From Limnobacter sp. SAORIC-580 (GTDB lineage: Bacteria > Pseudomonadota > Gammaproteobacteria > Burkholderiales > Burkholderiaceae_B), in assembly GCF_013004065.1 (NCBI RefSeq), contig NZ_CP053084.1, positions 1,302,001 to 1,366,000 on the forward strand: 64,000 nt of DNA, written 5' to 3'. Shown one piece after another: positions 33,588 to 41,719 of the stretch. The notes beneath the pieces were generated by a model, which was not told the DNA's origin, made no database searches, and saw only the letters and a list, made by a program, of their open reading frames with translations. Positions within the stretch are counted from its first letter, which is position 1. Every line of letters starts with the position of its first letter. Position numbers and translations under genes: made by a program.

Positions 33588-35243
33588 TTAAGCCAGCGCT
33601 GTGGCGGCTTGGCCAGTCAGCTCAGCCACCAATTGCTGGCTCAGTTTGTTGGTCAAACCGTAAATGGACAGTTGTGGGTTTGCACCAATGCTGGTGGGGA
33701 ACAACGAACCATCGTGAATCGACAAATTCTCGATTTGCCAATGGCGTCCGTCAGGGCGTACAACACCCAGCTTTTCTTCGCCTGCCATGGCACAACCACC
33801 CATCACGTGGGCGGAAACTACTTTCATACTCAGTGGTTTCATGTCGAGTTCATTGATCTGCTTCAAGGCTTCATCAATGTTGTTGGCCGGTTTGGAGTAC
33901 TCGTGCACAGGCAGAGTGCTCAGCGCGCCGGCAGCGTGTTGAAGCTCAGCCATGGCTACCAAGGCTCTGCGTGCAGCATCCCAAATTGCCGGGGTTAGCT
34001 TGTAGTCCAGCACCGGGCTGCCGTCGCTGTTCAAGCGCACTTGCCCGCCCACACTGCCGGAATTGAAACCATCGCGCAGCAAAGCCAGTTGCATGTGCGT
34101 TTTCGAGAAGTTGCGCATCACGTCTGAATGCTTTTTCGCAAAACCAGGCAGGGTTGATGCAAAAATGACTGGGTGCAGGGGTGGTGCCTCCAGCTTGAAG
34201 CCTACCGGGCCATCAATCGGGTCCGTGTGCAAATAATGGTCGCTGTAAATGGTTTGGGGAGCGCCTGCATCGGCGCGCACCTCCTGTTCCATTCTTGCGG
34301 CTGAAATGACAACGGGATGCAAAAAGGTGCGTTCGCCCAAACGGTCGTGCGGATCAGTCGCGTTCGAGCGCAACAACACTGCGGGGCTGTTGATCGATCC
34401 ACCAGCCAGCACAAAATGTTTGGCTGTGACTTCCACCTCTTTGCCAGAAGGCAGCACGCCATCGGGATTCATGACCTGGCAGCGTAGGGTTCTAATGCGG
34501 CCCTGGGAAATTTTGAAGGAATGCGCGCGCAGGGAGGCGACCAGTTCCGCACCATGATCAAGCGCAGTTGGAATGGTTGAAACCAGCATGGATTGCTTGG
34601 CATTGGTGGGGCAACCCATGCCGCAGTAGCCCAAGTTCCAGCAGTCTTTCACATTGCGCCGAATGGCACCCCAGGAAATTCCTTTGGCTTCAGCGCCACG
34701 GCGCAGAATATCGTTGTTTTCATTGGGTGGTACTTGCCAGTCCGCTATGTTCAAGCGCCGCTCGGCCTGTTCAAACCAGGTGGCCATGTTCTCCACGGTC
34801 ATGTCTTTCAGGGCAAACTGGTTTTGCCAGAATGCCAATGTGTCTGCCGGTGTTCTGAAGCTGGAGGTCCAGTTCACCGTGGTCGACCCACCCACTGTGC
34901 GTCCCTGCAAAATATTGATGGCCTTGTCGGCCGTTTTGCGGCCAGCGCTTTCCTGGTATAGCGTGGGGTAGGCCACCGACTCCAGCATTTTGAAGTCTTT
35001 CGAAGTCTTTAGCGGACCCTCTTCAATCAACAACACCTTCAAGCCAGCTTTGGCGCAAATTTCTGCGGTAATGCCACCACCCGCACCGGTGCCAATAATC
35101 ACCACATCCGCGCTCATCTGCTTGGGCATTTCGCGCTTGTGTGCCTCATAGGCTTTCCAGCCATTCGCGATGCCGGCTGCGAACAGGTCGGGCACTAATC
35201 CACTGGATAAGGTACCCATAGGTTTCATTTCTTGTTCAGTCAT
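33588..35243 (-). CDS. GMC oxidoreductase, LaoA-like long-chain alcohol dehydrogenase
   Basis: 551 residues. The FAD-binding ADVVIIGTGAGGGITAEI is near residue 45, followed by GRTVGGSTTVNW and NCWNLGYCGMGCPTNAKQS-type segments and the C-terminal HVMGGCAM with NPQLSIYGL, which carry the catalytic His and Asn. A Cys-rich patch (DCWNLGYCGMGC) is typical of the long-chain alcohol oxidase subfamily. With the Tat-signal protein and aldehyde dehydrogenase genes upstream it reproduces the order known for the Pseudomonas laoABC genes, which oxidise long-chain alcohols. The assignment rests on gene order and family. Confidence 0.85.
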   Translation of the reverse strand: MTEQEMKPMGTLSSGLVPDLFAAGIANGWKAYEAHKREMPKQMSADVVIIGTGAGGGITAEICAKAGLKVLLIEEGPLKTSKDFKMLESVAYPTLYQESAGRKTADKAINILQGRTVGGSTTVNWTSSFRTPADTLAFWQNQFALKDMTVENMATWFEQAERRLNIADWQVPPNENNDILRRGAEAKGISWGAIRRNVKDCWNLGYCGMGCPTNAKQSMLVSTIPTALDHGAELVASLRAHSFKISQGRIRTLRCQVMNPDGVLPSGKEVEVTAKHFVLAGGSINSPAVLLRSNATDPHDRLGERTFLHPVVISAARMEQEVRADAGAPQTIYSDHYLHTDPIDGPVGFKLEAPPLHPVIFASTLPGFAKKHSDVMRNFSKTHMQLALLRDGFNSGSVGGQVRLNSDGSPVLDYKLTPAIWDAARRALVAMAELQHAAGALSTLPVHEYSKPANNIDEALKQINELDMKPLSMKVVSAHVMGGCAMAGEEKLGVVRPDGRHWQIENLSIHDGSLFPTSIGANPQLSIYGLTNKLSQQLVAELTGQAATALA

Positions 35244-35258
35244 TGGTGAATGTGAAGG

Positions 35259-35774
35259 TCAGAGAGCTTGGAAAGGTGGGCCCGGGTAGCCCATGTCGGT
35301 CCACTGGCTGGGCAGTCCATACCAGCCTGCCATCATCAGGTCGTGAAGGGCATGGTAGCCAGGTTGGAGTGCCGGAATGGGGTGGTCCCGGAACGAAACC
35401 AGGAAGGCTTGCACCTGCGCCGGTGATGCTTGTTCCCAACTGCTGCCCAAATCGGCAATCAGCCTTCTTCCCACCGGGTTTTCAAGAATGTTCAGCAGTT
35501 GGCCCAGTTCGGCTTGCGCACTGGGTGCCAAGGTTCTACTGGCATCCACGAACGCATTGACAGCAGATTCAATGGACTGCGTTCTGCCCGTGGTGGGCAG
35601 TGCAGGATCCAGCAAACCTTCAGCAATGGCCTTAAGCATGGGTATGTGCTGTTGCTGGACCACAGGCTGACCGGCAACAACTTCCACTTTGGCAAAGTGC
35701 TTGCCCAGCCAACTCAGGCCGCCGGCCAACAGCAAACCGGCAGCACCGAACTTAAAAAATTGACGTCTGTTCAT
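35259..35774 (-). CDS. Tat-signal small subunit, LaoB-like
   Basis: 171 residues. The N-terminus MNRRQFFKFGAAGLLLAGG has the twin-arginine motif RRQFFK followed by a hydrophobic core, so it is exported folded or stays as a membrane-anchored subunit. The rest (LKAIAEGLLDPALP, RRLIADLG) resembles the small partner subunits of GMC dehydrogenases (gluconate dehydrogenase subunit 3-like). The gene sits between laoC-like (11 nt) and laoA-like (15 nt) genes, exactly where laoB lies in Pseudomonas. It may help fold or export the GMC enzyme, which has no signal of its own. Confidence 0.8.
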   Translation of the reverse strand: MNRRQFFKFGAAGLLLAGGLSWLGKHFAKVEVVAGQPVVQQQHIPMLKAIAEGLLDPALPTTGRTQSIESAVNAFVDASRTLAPSAQAELGQLLNILENPVGRRLIADLGSSWEQASPAQVQAFLVSFRDHPIPALQPGYHALHDLMMAGWYGLPSQWTDMGYPGPPFQAL

Positions 35775-35785
35775 GAAGCTTCTGT

Positions 35786-37240
35786 TTATACCTTGCGGGT
35801 CAGCAGTTTGGTCATGAAGGCAAACATTTTGTTGTCATAGGGTGGCGACAACATTTCCATGACGTGGAAACGGCTTTGTTTGAAAATCGGCTTCAGTTTG
35901 GTCATGGTGTCAAAACCGAATTTGCCGTGGTAGTGGCCCATACCCGAGTCGCCCACGCCGCCAAATGGCAGGTTTTCCTGTGCAATGTGGAACAAGGTTT
36001 CATTCAGGCAAACACCACCAGCAATGGTTTGTTTCATGACCATGTCCTGGGTTTTTGATTCATCGTCAAACAAATACAAAGCCAGCGGGCGAGGGCGGTC
36101 GTTGATGTAATCAAGCGCTTCATCCAGGCGTTTGTATGTGATTACCGGCAGCACGGGGCCGAAAATTTCTTCCTGCATCAACATGGAATCTGGCTTGGCG
36201 TTGAACACCAGGGTCATTGGAATTTTACGGCCCGGGCTGTCGGCAGTTTTCATGAGTGTCACCACGCGCGCACCTTGTTCCGCGGCTTCGTCAATTAAGC
36301 GTTGTAAGCGGGTGGCATGGCGGTCAGAAACAATGCCGGTGAAGTCTTTGGACAAAATTCCGTCCGGGAAGCGGCGATCAATAATTGCCTTGGCGTGTGA
36401 AATCAATTGCTCTTCACAGCCTTCCGGAACCATCAGATAGTCGGGGGCAATACAGGTTTGCCCGGCATTAATCGACTTGCCGGACAATGTACGCGCAATT
36501 GCATTTTCAAACCGGCCGGGGTTGGCCACGGTGGGCGCGGTGATGATTACAGGGCTTTTGCCGCCCAGTTCAAGTGTCACCGGCACCAGGTTTTCACTGG
36601 CGGCCTTCATCACCATTTTGCCGACTGGGGTAGACCCAGTGAACAGCAGGTGGTCGAACGGCAGGCGAGAAAACTCGGCAGCAACCTCAGGGCCACCGTT
36701 GATCACCTGTACCACCTCGCGGCCCAGTGCTTTGGCTAGCAATTCATCAAGCAGGGCACTGAAGCGGGGGGTGTATTCGCTCATCTTGATGAACACACGG
36801 TTGCCCGCCGCAAGCGCAGCAATCATGGGGCCGATGGATAAAAACAAGGGATAATTCCAGGGCACGATAACGCCCACCACGCCCAAAGGCTGTGGCATGA
36901 GGCAGGTGCTGGCAGGTTTGAACCAAATGCTGGCGCCTTCATTGCGAGGCTTCATCCAGCTTTTACCGTGTTTGATGGCGTGGCGAATGCCTTCCAGTGA
37001 GGGAAATACTTCTGCTAACAAGGTGTCATTTTTTGAGCGATAACCGAAATCTTCCGAAATGGCCTCTGCGATTCTCAACTTGTTGTCGTAAATCATGTCG
37101 CTCAACGCCATCAGCCAGGCTTTGCGCTGGCTCCACTCCGGGTAGGGGTTGATGCGGTAAGCTTGCTTCAAGGACTCCAAAGTTGCTTTTAGTTCTGCTG
37201 CTGTCAATTCTTGGCCGTGTGCTTTGGATGGGGCATTCAT
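35786..37240 (-). CDS. Aldehyde dehydrogenase, coniferyl-aldehyde type (LaoC-like)
   Basis: 484 residues from ATG at 37240, with GGAGAG upstream; the frame extends further but without a better start. NAD-binding and catalytic motifs: PWNYPLFLSIGPMIAALAAG, TGSTPVGK, LELGGKSPVI with the general-base Glu, and NAGQTCIAPDY with the catalytic Cys. The C-terminal hydrophobic and basic end is typical of membrane-bound fatty aldehyde dehydrogenases in this group. It would oxidise the aldehyde produced by the GMC enzyme to a fatty acid. First gene of the four-gene minus-strand operon. Confidence 0.9.
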   Translation of the reverse strand: MNAPSKAHGQELTAAELKATLESLKQAYRINPYPEWSQRKAWLMALSDMIYDNKLRIAEAISEDFGYRSKNDTLLAEVFPSLEGIRHAIKHGKSWMKPRNEGASIWFKPASTCLMPQPLGVVGVIVPWNYPLFLSIGPMIAALAAGNRVFIKMSEYTPRFSALLDELLAKALGREVVQVINGGPEVAAEFSRLPFDHLLFTGSTPVGKMVMKAASENLVPVTLELGGKSPVIITAPTVANPGRFENAIARTLSGKSINAGQTCIAPDYLMVPEGCEEQLISHAKAIIDRRFPDGILSKDFTGIVSDRHATRLQRLIDEAAEQGARVVTLMKTADSPGRKIPMTLVFNAKPDSMLMQEEIFGPVLPVITYKRLDEALDYINDRPRPLALYLFDDESKTQDMVMKQTIAGGVCLNETLFHIAQENLPFGGVGDSGMGHYHGKFGFDTMTKLKPIFKQSRFHVMEMLSPPYDNKMFAFMTKLLTRKV

Positions 37241-37368
37241 TGTTGTCTCACTCTCCGGTTTAACATTAACGGATGTAAACATAAATTTTGACTATTTTCC
37301 ATGTCTGATTTGTGCTGCTGTGCAGCAAACGATGTGGGGCTTCACCATTCAACTGCAATTGAATCGCC

Positions 37369-38076
37369 ATGATTGACATTCACAGTTCACCCCTTGAATT
37401 ACAAAAAGCCATCACAGCCCTTCGCGTGGGTGAGGGGCGTTCAGTCGAGTTTATGCGTTTAAAGAAAGAGATAAAAATATTTCAAAACAGTAGGTTGGAA
37501 TGTACTTATAAGGATCTGCTGGAAGACCAGGGCATGCGCGCAGCTTGTCGCTTTTTCCTGGATCAACTGTACTGCACGCACGATGTCAGCACCCGTGACC
37601 ACCAAGTTGAAAGGGTGTTGCCCAAGCTGGAAAAGTTGCTGCCTGGCGGTGCCGTGGATACGGTGAGAAAAGTGATTTACATGGATTATTTGGCTGAGCT
37701 GATGGATGATGAAATAACCTTGTTTATCAATGAAAAAGAGTTTTATTCTGATAATTTACTTAAAGAAAAATCTTACATTGAAGCTTTTAGAAAACAAGGG
37801 CAATTCGATTTGCGAGAGCGTCAAATTTTGTTGGTTCGCGAGGTGGGTGAATCCTTGCGCAAGTTGATGCGCCTGCCTTTTTTACGGCCATTGATGAAGA
37901 TGACACGTGGTGCAGCGCAAAAGGCGAATTTAGAGGATTTCCACGATTTTCTAAGTCAAGGGCTAGATGCTTTCGCTTCGCTAGAAAAGCCAACCCTGTT
38001 TTTTCAGTTGATTCAAGAACGTGAAATGTCCATCCTTGAAGGGATTCGACAAGGTACCTTGTCGAAATTTCCTTGA
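37369..38076 (+). CDS. FFLEELY-motif protein of unknown function
   Basis: 235 residues, highly charged and all-helical, with no signal peptide or membrane segment. It carries FFLDQLYC near residue 63, a variant of the FFLEELY motif that names a family of unknown function found near lipid genes in gammaproteobacteria and betaproteobacteria. Divergent from the Lao-like operon across about 128 bp and followed by fadD. The region 37740-37790 is AT-rich compared with its neighbours. No Shine-Dalgarno is evident before the ATG; a TGCTG-N5-CAGCA repeat lies at 37313-37327 in the shared promoter region. Confidence 0.7.
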   Translation: MIDIHSSPLELQKAITALRVGEGRSVEFMRLKKEIKIFQNSRLECTYKDLLEDQGMRAACRFFLDQLYCTHDVSTRDHQVERVLPKLEKLLPGGAVDTVRKVIYMDYLAELMDDEITLFINEKEFYSDNLLKEKSYIEAFRKQGQFDLRERQILLVREVGESLRKLMRLPFLRPLMKMTRGAAQKANLEDFHDFLSQGLDAFASLEKPTLFFQLIQEREMSILEGIRQGTLSKFP

Positions 38077-38208
38077 CCGCGCCCACGGTGCAGGTACACA
38101 TCGCAATCGTAGTGCATTAGAATCCATGCTCTTTGATATTCCGGTATTGTTTTCCATCAATACAAAACAGTTGCGAAGCACGGCAGTGCCCACAAGAAGG
38201 AGACATTT

Positions 38209-39900
38209 GTGACAGATAAAGCCTGGATTCAGAGCTACCCGCCGGGCGTACCCACGTCGGTTGATTTGGATCAGTACCCCTCTATTCGGGATATTTTTGA
38301 GGACGCAAGTCGCAAGTTCGCCGACAAAACCGCATTCAGCAACATGGGTACGGCGCTGACCTACGAGCGCCTGGATTCTCTAACCCGCGATTTCGGTGCC
38401 TACCTTCAAAGCCTGCCTGGCATGAAAAAAGGCGACCGTGTCGCCTTCATGATGCCCAATCTGCTGCAATACCCTGTTGCCATGTTGGGTGCGATCCGCG
38501 CTGGTTTCGTCGCCGTGAACGTGAACCCGTTGTACACCCCCACAGAGCTTGAACATCAACTGCGGGACTCAGGCGCCAAGGTGATTGTGGTGTTTGAGAA
38601 CGTAGCTCACACGCTGGAAAAGGTAATCAAAAATACGCCTGTCGAGCACATTGTGCTGGCTTCCATGGGTGAAATGCACGGTTTCTTCAAGCGTGTTTTG
38701 CTGAATTTTGTGGTGCGCTATGTGAAGAAGCTGGTGCCAGCGTTCAACATTGCCGGGTCCATTACCTTCAAGAAAGCACTCGCCCTTGGACGTAACAACG
38801 AGCTACGCAAGGTCAATATTACCCACGACGATTTGGCTTTTCTTCAATACACCGGCGGAACCACCGGTGTAGCCAAGGGCGCCATGCTGACCCATGGCAA
38901 TATTGTGGCTAACCTGCAGCAAGCATCGGCCTGGTTGAACCAGGACATTGAAGAGGGCAAGGAAATTGCGATCACTGCGCTGCCGATGTATCACATCTTC
39001 TGCTTGACTGCGAATATTCTGGTTTTCATCAAGGTAGGTGGGCACTGCCTGTTGATTACTGACCCCAGAAACATGAAGGCTTTCGTGAAAACGCTGGCCG
39101 CCGTGCCATTCACGGCGCTTACAGGTGTTAACACCTTGTTCAATGGCTTATTGAATACCCCTGGTTTTGAGCAAGTCGACTTTTCCCATGTGAAGCTGGT
39201 GTTGGGCGGTGGTGCCGCCATTGAGCCTGCGGTGGCTGATCGCTGGAAGAAAGTGACAGGTACGCGTTTATCGGAGGCTTATGGTTTAACCGAGGCCTCG
39301 CCCGCAGTGTGTATTAATCCCCTGCACGAGGAGTACAACGGATCGATTGGTTTACCCGTACCGTCCACTGACGTGACAATTCGTGATGATGACTTTAATG
39401 AATTGCCGGTGGGCCAGGAAGGCGAATTGTGCTTGAAAGGCCCGCAGGTGATGCGCGGTTACTGGAACAAGCCACGTGAAACCGCTGAAATTCTGACCCA
39501 AGACGGTTGGCTGAAAACCGGCGATATCGCCTACATGGACGAAAACGGCTACTTCTATATCACCGATCGCAAGAAAGACATGATTCTCGTGTCCGGTTTT
39601 AACGTGTACCCCAAAGAAATTGAAGCTGTGGCCACGCTATTGACTGGTATTTTTGAAGCGGCTGCCGTGGGCGTGCCTGACAGCAAAACCGGCGAGGCGG
39701 TAAAGCTGTTTGTGGTTAAAAAAGACCCCGATTTAACAGCCGAGCAGGTAATTGAACATTGCCGCAAACACATGACTGCCTACAAAATTCCACGCCATGT
39801 GGAATTTATGAAGGAATTGCCCAAGAGCCCGGTGGGCAAAGTGCTTCGCCGGGAGCTTCGCGACATGGAAAAGAAGCGTTTGCAAGAGCAAACCGCCTGA
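38209..39900 (+). CDS. fadD: Long-chain-fatty-acid--CoA ligase FadD
   Basis: 563 residues from GTG at 38209, preceded by AAGAAGGAGA, a strong ribosome binding site. AMP-forming synthetase with P-loop YTGGTTGVAKGAM, linker GYGLTE-type segment SEAYGLTEASP, WLKTGDIAYMDENGYFYITD, RKKDMILVSGFNVYPKEIE and the catalytic Lys in SPVGKVLRREL. The DRKKD and GFNVYP motifs place it with true FadD proteins, unlike the FATP-type gene at 17686. It activates free fatty acids, including those released or made by the enzymes encoded upstream. Confidence 0.95.
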   Translation: MTDKAWIQSYPPGVPTSVDLDQYPSIRDIFEDASRKFADKTAFSNMGTALTYERLDSLTRDFGAYLQSLPGMKKGDRVAFMMPNLLQYPVAMLGAIRAGFVAVNVNPLYTPTELEHQLRDSGAKVIVVFENVAHTLEKVIKNTPVEHIVLASMGEMHGFFKRVLLNFVVRYVKKLVPAFNIAGSITFKKALALGRNNELRKVNITHDDLAFLQYTGGTTGVAKGAMLTHGNIVANLQQASAWLNQDIEEGKEIAITALPMYHIFCLTANILVFIKVGGHCLLITDPRNMKAFVKTLAAVPFTALTGVNTLFNGLLNTPGFEQVDFSHVKLVLGGGAAIEPAVADRWKKVTGTRLSEAYGLTEASPAVCINPLHEEYNGSIGLPVPSTDVTIRDDDFNELPVGQEGELCLKGPQVMRGYWNKPRETAEILTQDGWLKTGDIAYMDENGYFYITDRKKDMILVSGFNVYPKEIEAVATLLTGIFEAAAVGVPDSKTGEAVKLFVVKKDPDLTAEQVIEHCRKHMTAYKIPRHVEFMKELPKSPVGKVLRRELRDMEKKRLQEQTA

Positions 39901-39936
39901 TTTTCCGTGTTTTAGGCAGGTGGCAGCGCTAGGCCG

Positions 39937-39965
39937 TTGCCTGTTTCTTGAAAACCCACTATAAT
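39937..39965 (+). promoter_or_regulatory. rpsF: Sigma-70 promoter of the rpsF operon
   Basis: TTGCCT at 39937-39942 and TATAAT at 39960-39965 with a 17 bp spacer: a perfect -10 and optimal spacing. Transcription would start near 39972, giving a leader of about 68 nt. Confidence 0.8.
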
Positions 39966-39977
39966 TTCGGGTTACCT

Positions 39978-40022
39978 GCTGCTGCACCACGGGGGTGCGG
40001 CGGCTTTTCCAATTGTGGAAAA
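39978..40022 (+). promoter_or_regulatory. Structured rpsF leader, candidate S6:S18 autoregulatory element
   Basis: Two hairpins right after the predicted start site: GCTGCTGCACC/GGTGCGGCGGC (11 bp with wobble pairs, five-base loop, 39978-40004), then TTTTCC/GGAAAA (40005-40022), then the AGGAG of rpsF. Ribosomal S6 operons in several phyla carry a leader bound by the S6:S18 complex that represses translation. Position fits; the binding motif itself I cannot confirm. Confidence 0.4.
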
Positions 40023-40039
40023 TCCATAGGAGTTTATCA

Positions 40040-40444
40040 ATGCGTCACTATGAAATTGCTTTCATCGTGCATCCCGACCAAAGCGAGCAAGTGCCTGCCA
40101 TGGTTGAGAAGTATCGTGGAACCATCGAAGCCAACGGCGGCAAAGTACACCGCCACGAAGATTGGGGCCGTCGCCAATTGGCTTACCCAATCCAGAAACT
40201 GGCCAAAGCACACTATGTGTTGTTGAACATTGAATGCAGCCAGGAAGTTCTTGAAGAACTGGAAACTGCGTTTAAATTCAACGACGCCGTACTGCGTCAC
40301 TTGACTGTGAAGATGAAAAAAGCTGAAACCGCGCCTTCTCCAATGATGAAGGAAGTTCAGCGTGAGCAAGAGCGTAAGGCCGCTTCTGCCACTGCGTCTT
40401 CAAACGACGACAGTTCCGATTCAGACGAGGGTGACGACGAGTAA
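40040..40444 (+). CDS. rpsF: 30S ribosomal protein S6
   Basis: 134 residues from ATG at 40040, with AGGAG 9 nt upstream. S6 family: [17 protein letters not shown] at the start, [19 protein letters not shown], and [14 protein letters not shown]. The acidic C-terminal tail ([15 protein letters not shown]) is typical; in E. coli the tail of S6 is modified by RimK with extra Glu residues. First gene of rpsF-priB-rpsR-rplI. Confidence 0.97.
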   Translation: MRHYEIAFIVHPDQSEQVPAMVEKYRGTIEANGGKVHRHEDWGRRQLAYPIQKLAKAHYVLLNIECSQEVLEELETAFKFNDAVLRHLTVKMKKAETAPSPMMKEVQREQERKAASATASSNDDSSDSDEGDDE

Positions 40445-40469
40445 ATCGTCTTAGCACAACACTGAATCA

Positions 40470-40820
40470 ATGAATCAGGAGGAAGCAGCGGAAAATTCAG
40501 ACAAGTTTGGGGAAGAAGGAAAGGCTGGCATTAACCAGTTCACCTTGACCGCCACATTGGTTGCAAAATCAATATTGCGATACACCCCGGCAGGTTTGCC
40601 CATTTGCGAATTCGAGCTTGAGCACGACAGTGAGCAGCTTGAAGCCAGCAAGCCAAGAATGGTGAAGTGCACAGTTTCAGCGGTAGCGCTGGGTGTGGCA
40701 GCCAACCAAGTCAGTGGTCTTGAAGTGGGAAGCCTGAAAAACTGGACCGGATTCATAGCGCTTCGTTCGCACAAATCAAAAAGTCTTCGATTCCATGTTT
40801 GCGCAGTGCGCGAATGTTGA
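40470..40820 (+). CDS. priB: Primosomal replication protein N (PriB)
   Basis: 116 residues as called from ATG at 40470. The OB-fold is clear: FTLTATLVAKSILRYTPAGL, ICEFELEHDSEQ and a C-terminal SKSLRFHVCAVRE strand. PriB helps PriA reload DnaB at stalled forks; dnaB lies 0.9 kb downstream. Oddity: in related bacteria PriB begins at the position that here reads INQFTLTAT. That codon is ATT (40530) and AAGGAAAGG lies just upstream, whereas the ATG at 40470 lacks a Shine-Dalgarno. An ATT start would give 96 residues, close to the family norm. The Glu-rich first 20 residues may not be translated. Confidence 0.88.
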   Translation: MNQEEAAENSDKFGEEGKAGINQFTLTATLVAKSILRYTPAGLPICEFELEHDSEQLEASKPRMVKCTVSAVALGVAANQVSGLEVGSLKNWTGFIALRSHKSKSLRFHVCAVREC

Positions 40821-40845
40821 AGACTTGAAATAGTTGGAGAATATT

Positions 40846-41115
40846 ATGGCTTTTGGTCGTAAAAATGATCGCAAGGGACGTCGTCCACAACAGAACCCCT
40901 TGTTCAAGCGCAAGAAGTTTTGCCGCTTCACAGTGGGCAAGGTAGAGCAAATCGATTACAAAGACATCGACACGCTCAAGGATTTCATCAGCGAAAACGG
41001 CAAGATCATGCCCGCTCGTATCACTGGTACCAAGGCGAATTATCAGCGCCAGTTGGACACAGCGATCAAGCGCGCACGTTTCCTGGCTTTGCTGCCTTAC
41101 ACCGACAACCACTAA
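40846..41115 (+). CDS. rpsR: 30S ribosomal protein S18
   Basis: 89 residues from ATG at 40846, with GGAGA 6 nt upstream (the frame also opens at 40834). S18 signatures: [40 protein letters not shown] and [20 protein letters not shown]. It pairs with S6 on the small subunit platform. Confidence 0.97.
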   Translation: MAFGRKNDRKGRRPQQNPLFKRKKFCRFTVGKVEQIDYKDIDTLKDFISENGKIMPARITGTKANYQRQLDTAIKRARFLALLPYTDNH

Positions 41116-41133
41116 GCAGTACGGGAGAACACC

Positions 41134-41586
41134 ATGCAAGTAATTCTTCTTGAAAAAATGCCCAACTTGGGTCAACTGGGTGACGTGGTTCGCGTAAAAG
41201 ACGGCTACGCACGCAACTTCTTGATTCCTTATGGCAAAGCCAAGCGCGCCACAGAATCAGCAATCGCCGAATTCCAGGCTCGCCGCGCCGAACTGGAAAA
41301 AGCTGCTGCTGAAAAGCTGGCCGCCGCCCAGGCCCTGGGTGCCAAGTTGAGCGAAACCACTGTCCAGCTGAGCGAAAAAGCCGCTGTGGATGGTCGTTTG
41401 TTTGGTTCGGTAACCAATCACGACATCGCTGCCGCACTGAATGCCTCTGGCCTGAAAGTTGAAAAAGCACAAGTACGCATGCCCAACGGCGCGCTGAAAA
41501 TTGCTGGCGAGCACACTGTGACTGTTGCCCTGCACCCCGACGTGGTTGTAGACGTGAAAGTTGTGGTGGCTGGTGAAGCAGCTTAA
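41134..41586 (+). CDS. rplI: 50S ribosomal protein L9
   Basis: 150 residues. L9 signature at the start: [20 protein letters not shown], then [20 protein letters not shown], a long central helix ([19 protein letters not shown]) and the C-terminal domain with [14 protein letters not shown]. Last ribosomal gene of the operon; a terminator-like hairpin follows 92 nt later. Confidence 0.97.
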   Translation: MQVILLEKMPNLGQLGDVVRVKDGYARNFLIPYGKAKRATESAIAEFQARRAELEKAAAEKLAAAQALGAKLSETTVQLSEKAAVDGRLFGSVTNHDIAAALNASGLKVEKAQVRMPNGALKIAGEHTVTVALHPDVVVDVKVVVAGEAA

Positions 41587-41678
41587 TCAAAGCGCTTCAG
41601 CCATACCCGGTTTTAAGGCGAATTAGACCCTAGGGTTTAACCACATTCGGTTATACTTTTCGGTCTGCCTGAACCCAC

Positions 41679-41706
41679 AAAAAGGTCACCTCAGGGTGGC
41701 CTTTTT
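41679..41706 (+). terminator. Terminator-like hairpin between rplI and dnaB
   Basis: A 12 bp stem AAAAAGGTCACC/GGTGGCCTTTTT (one G-U pair), TCAG loop and a terminal T-run: a strong intrinsic terminator. It ends only 13 nt before the dnaB ATG, so a dnaB transcript must either read through it or carry it as a leader hairpin. Confidence 0.85.
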
Positions 41707-41719
41707 CTATTGCGAAACT

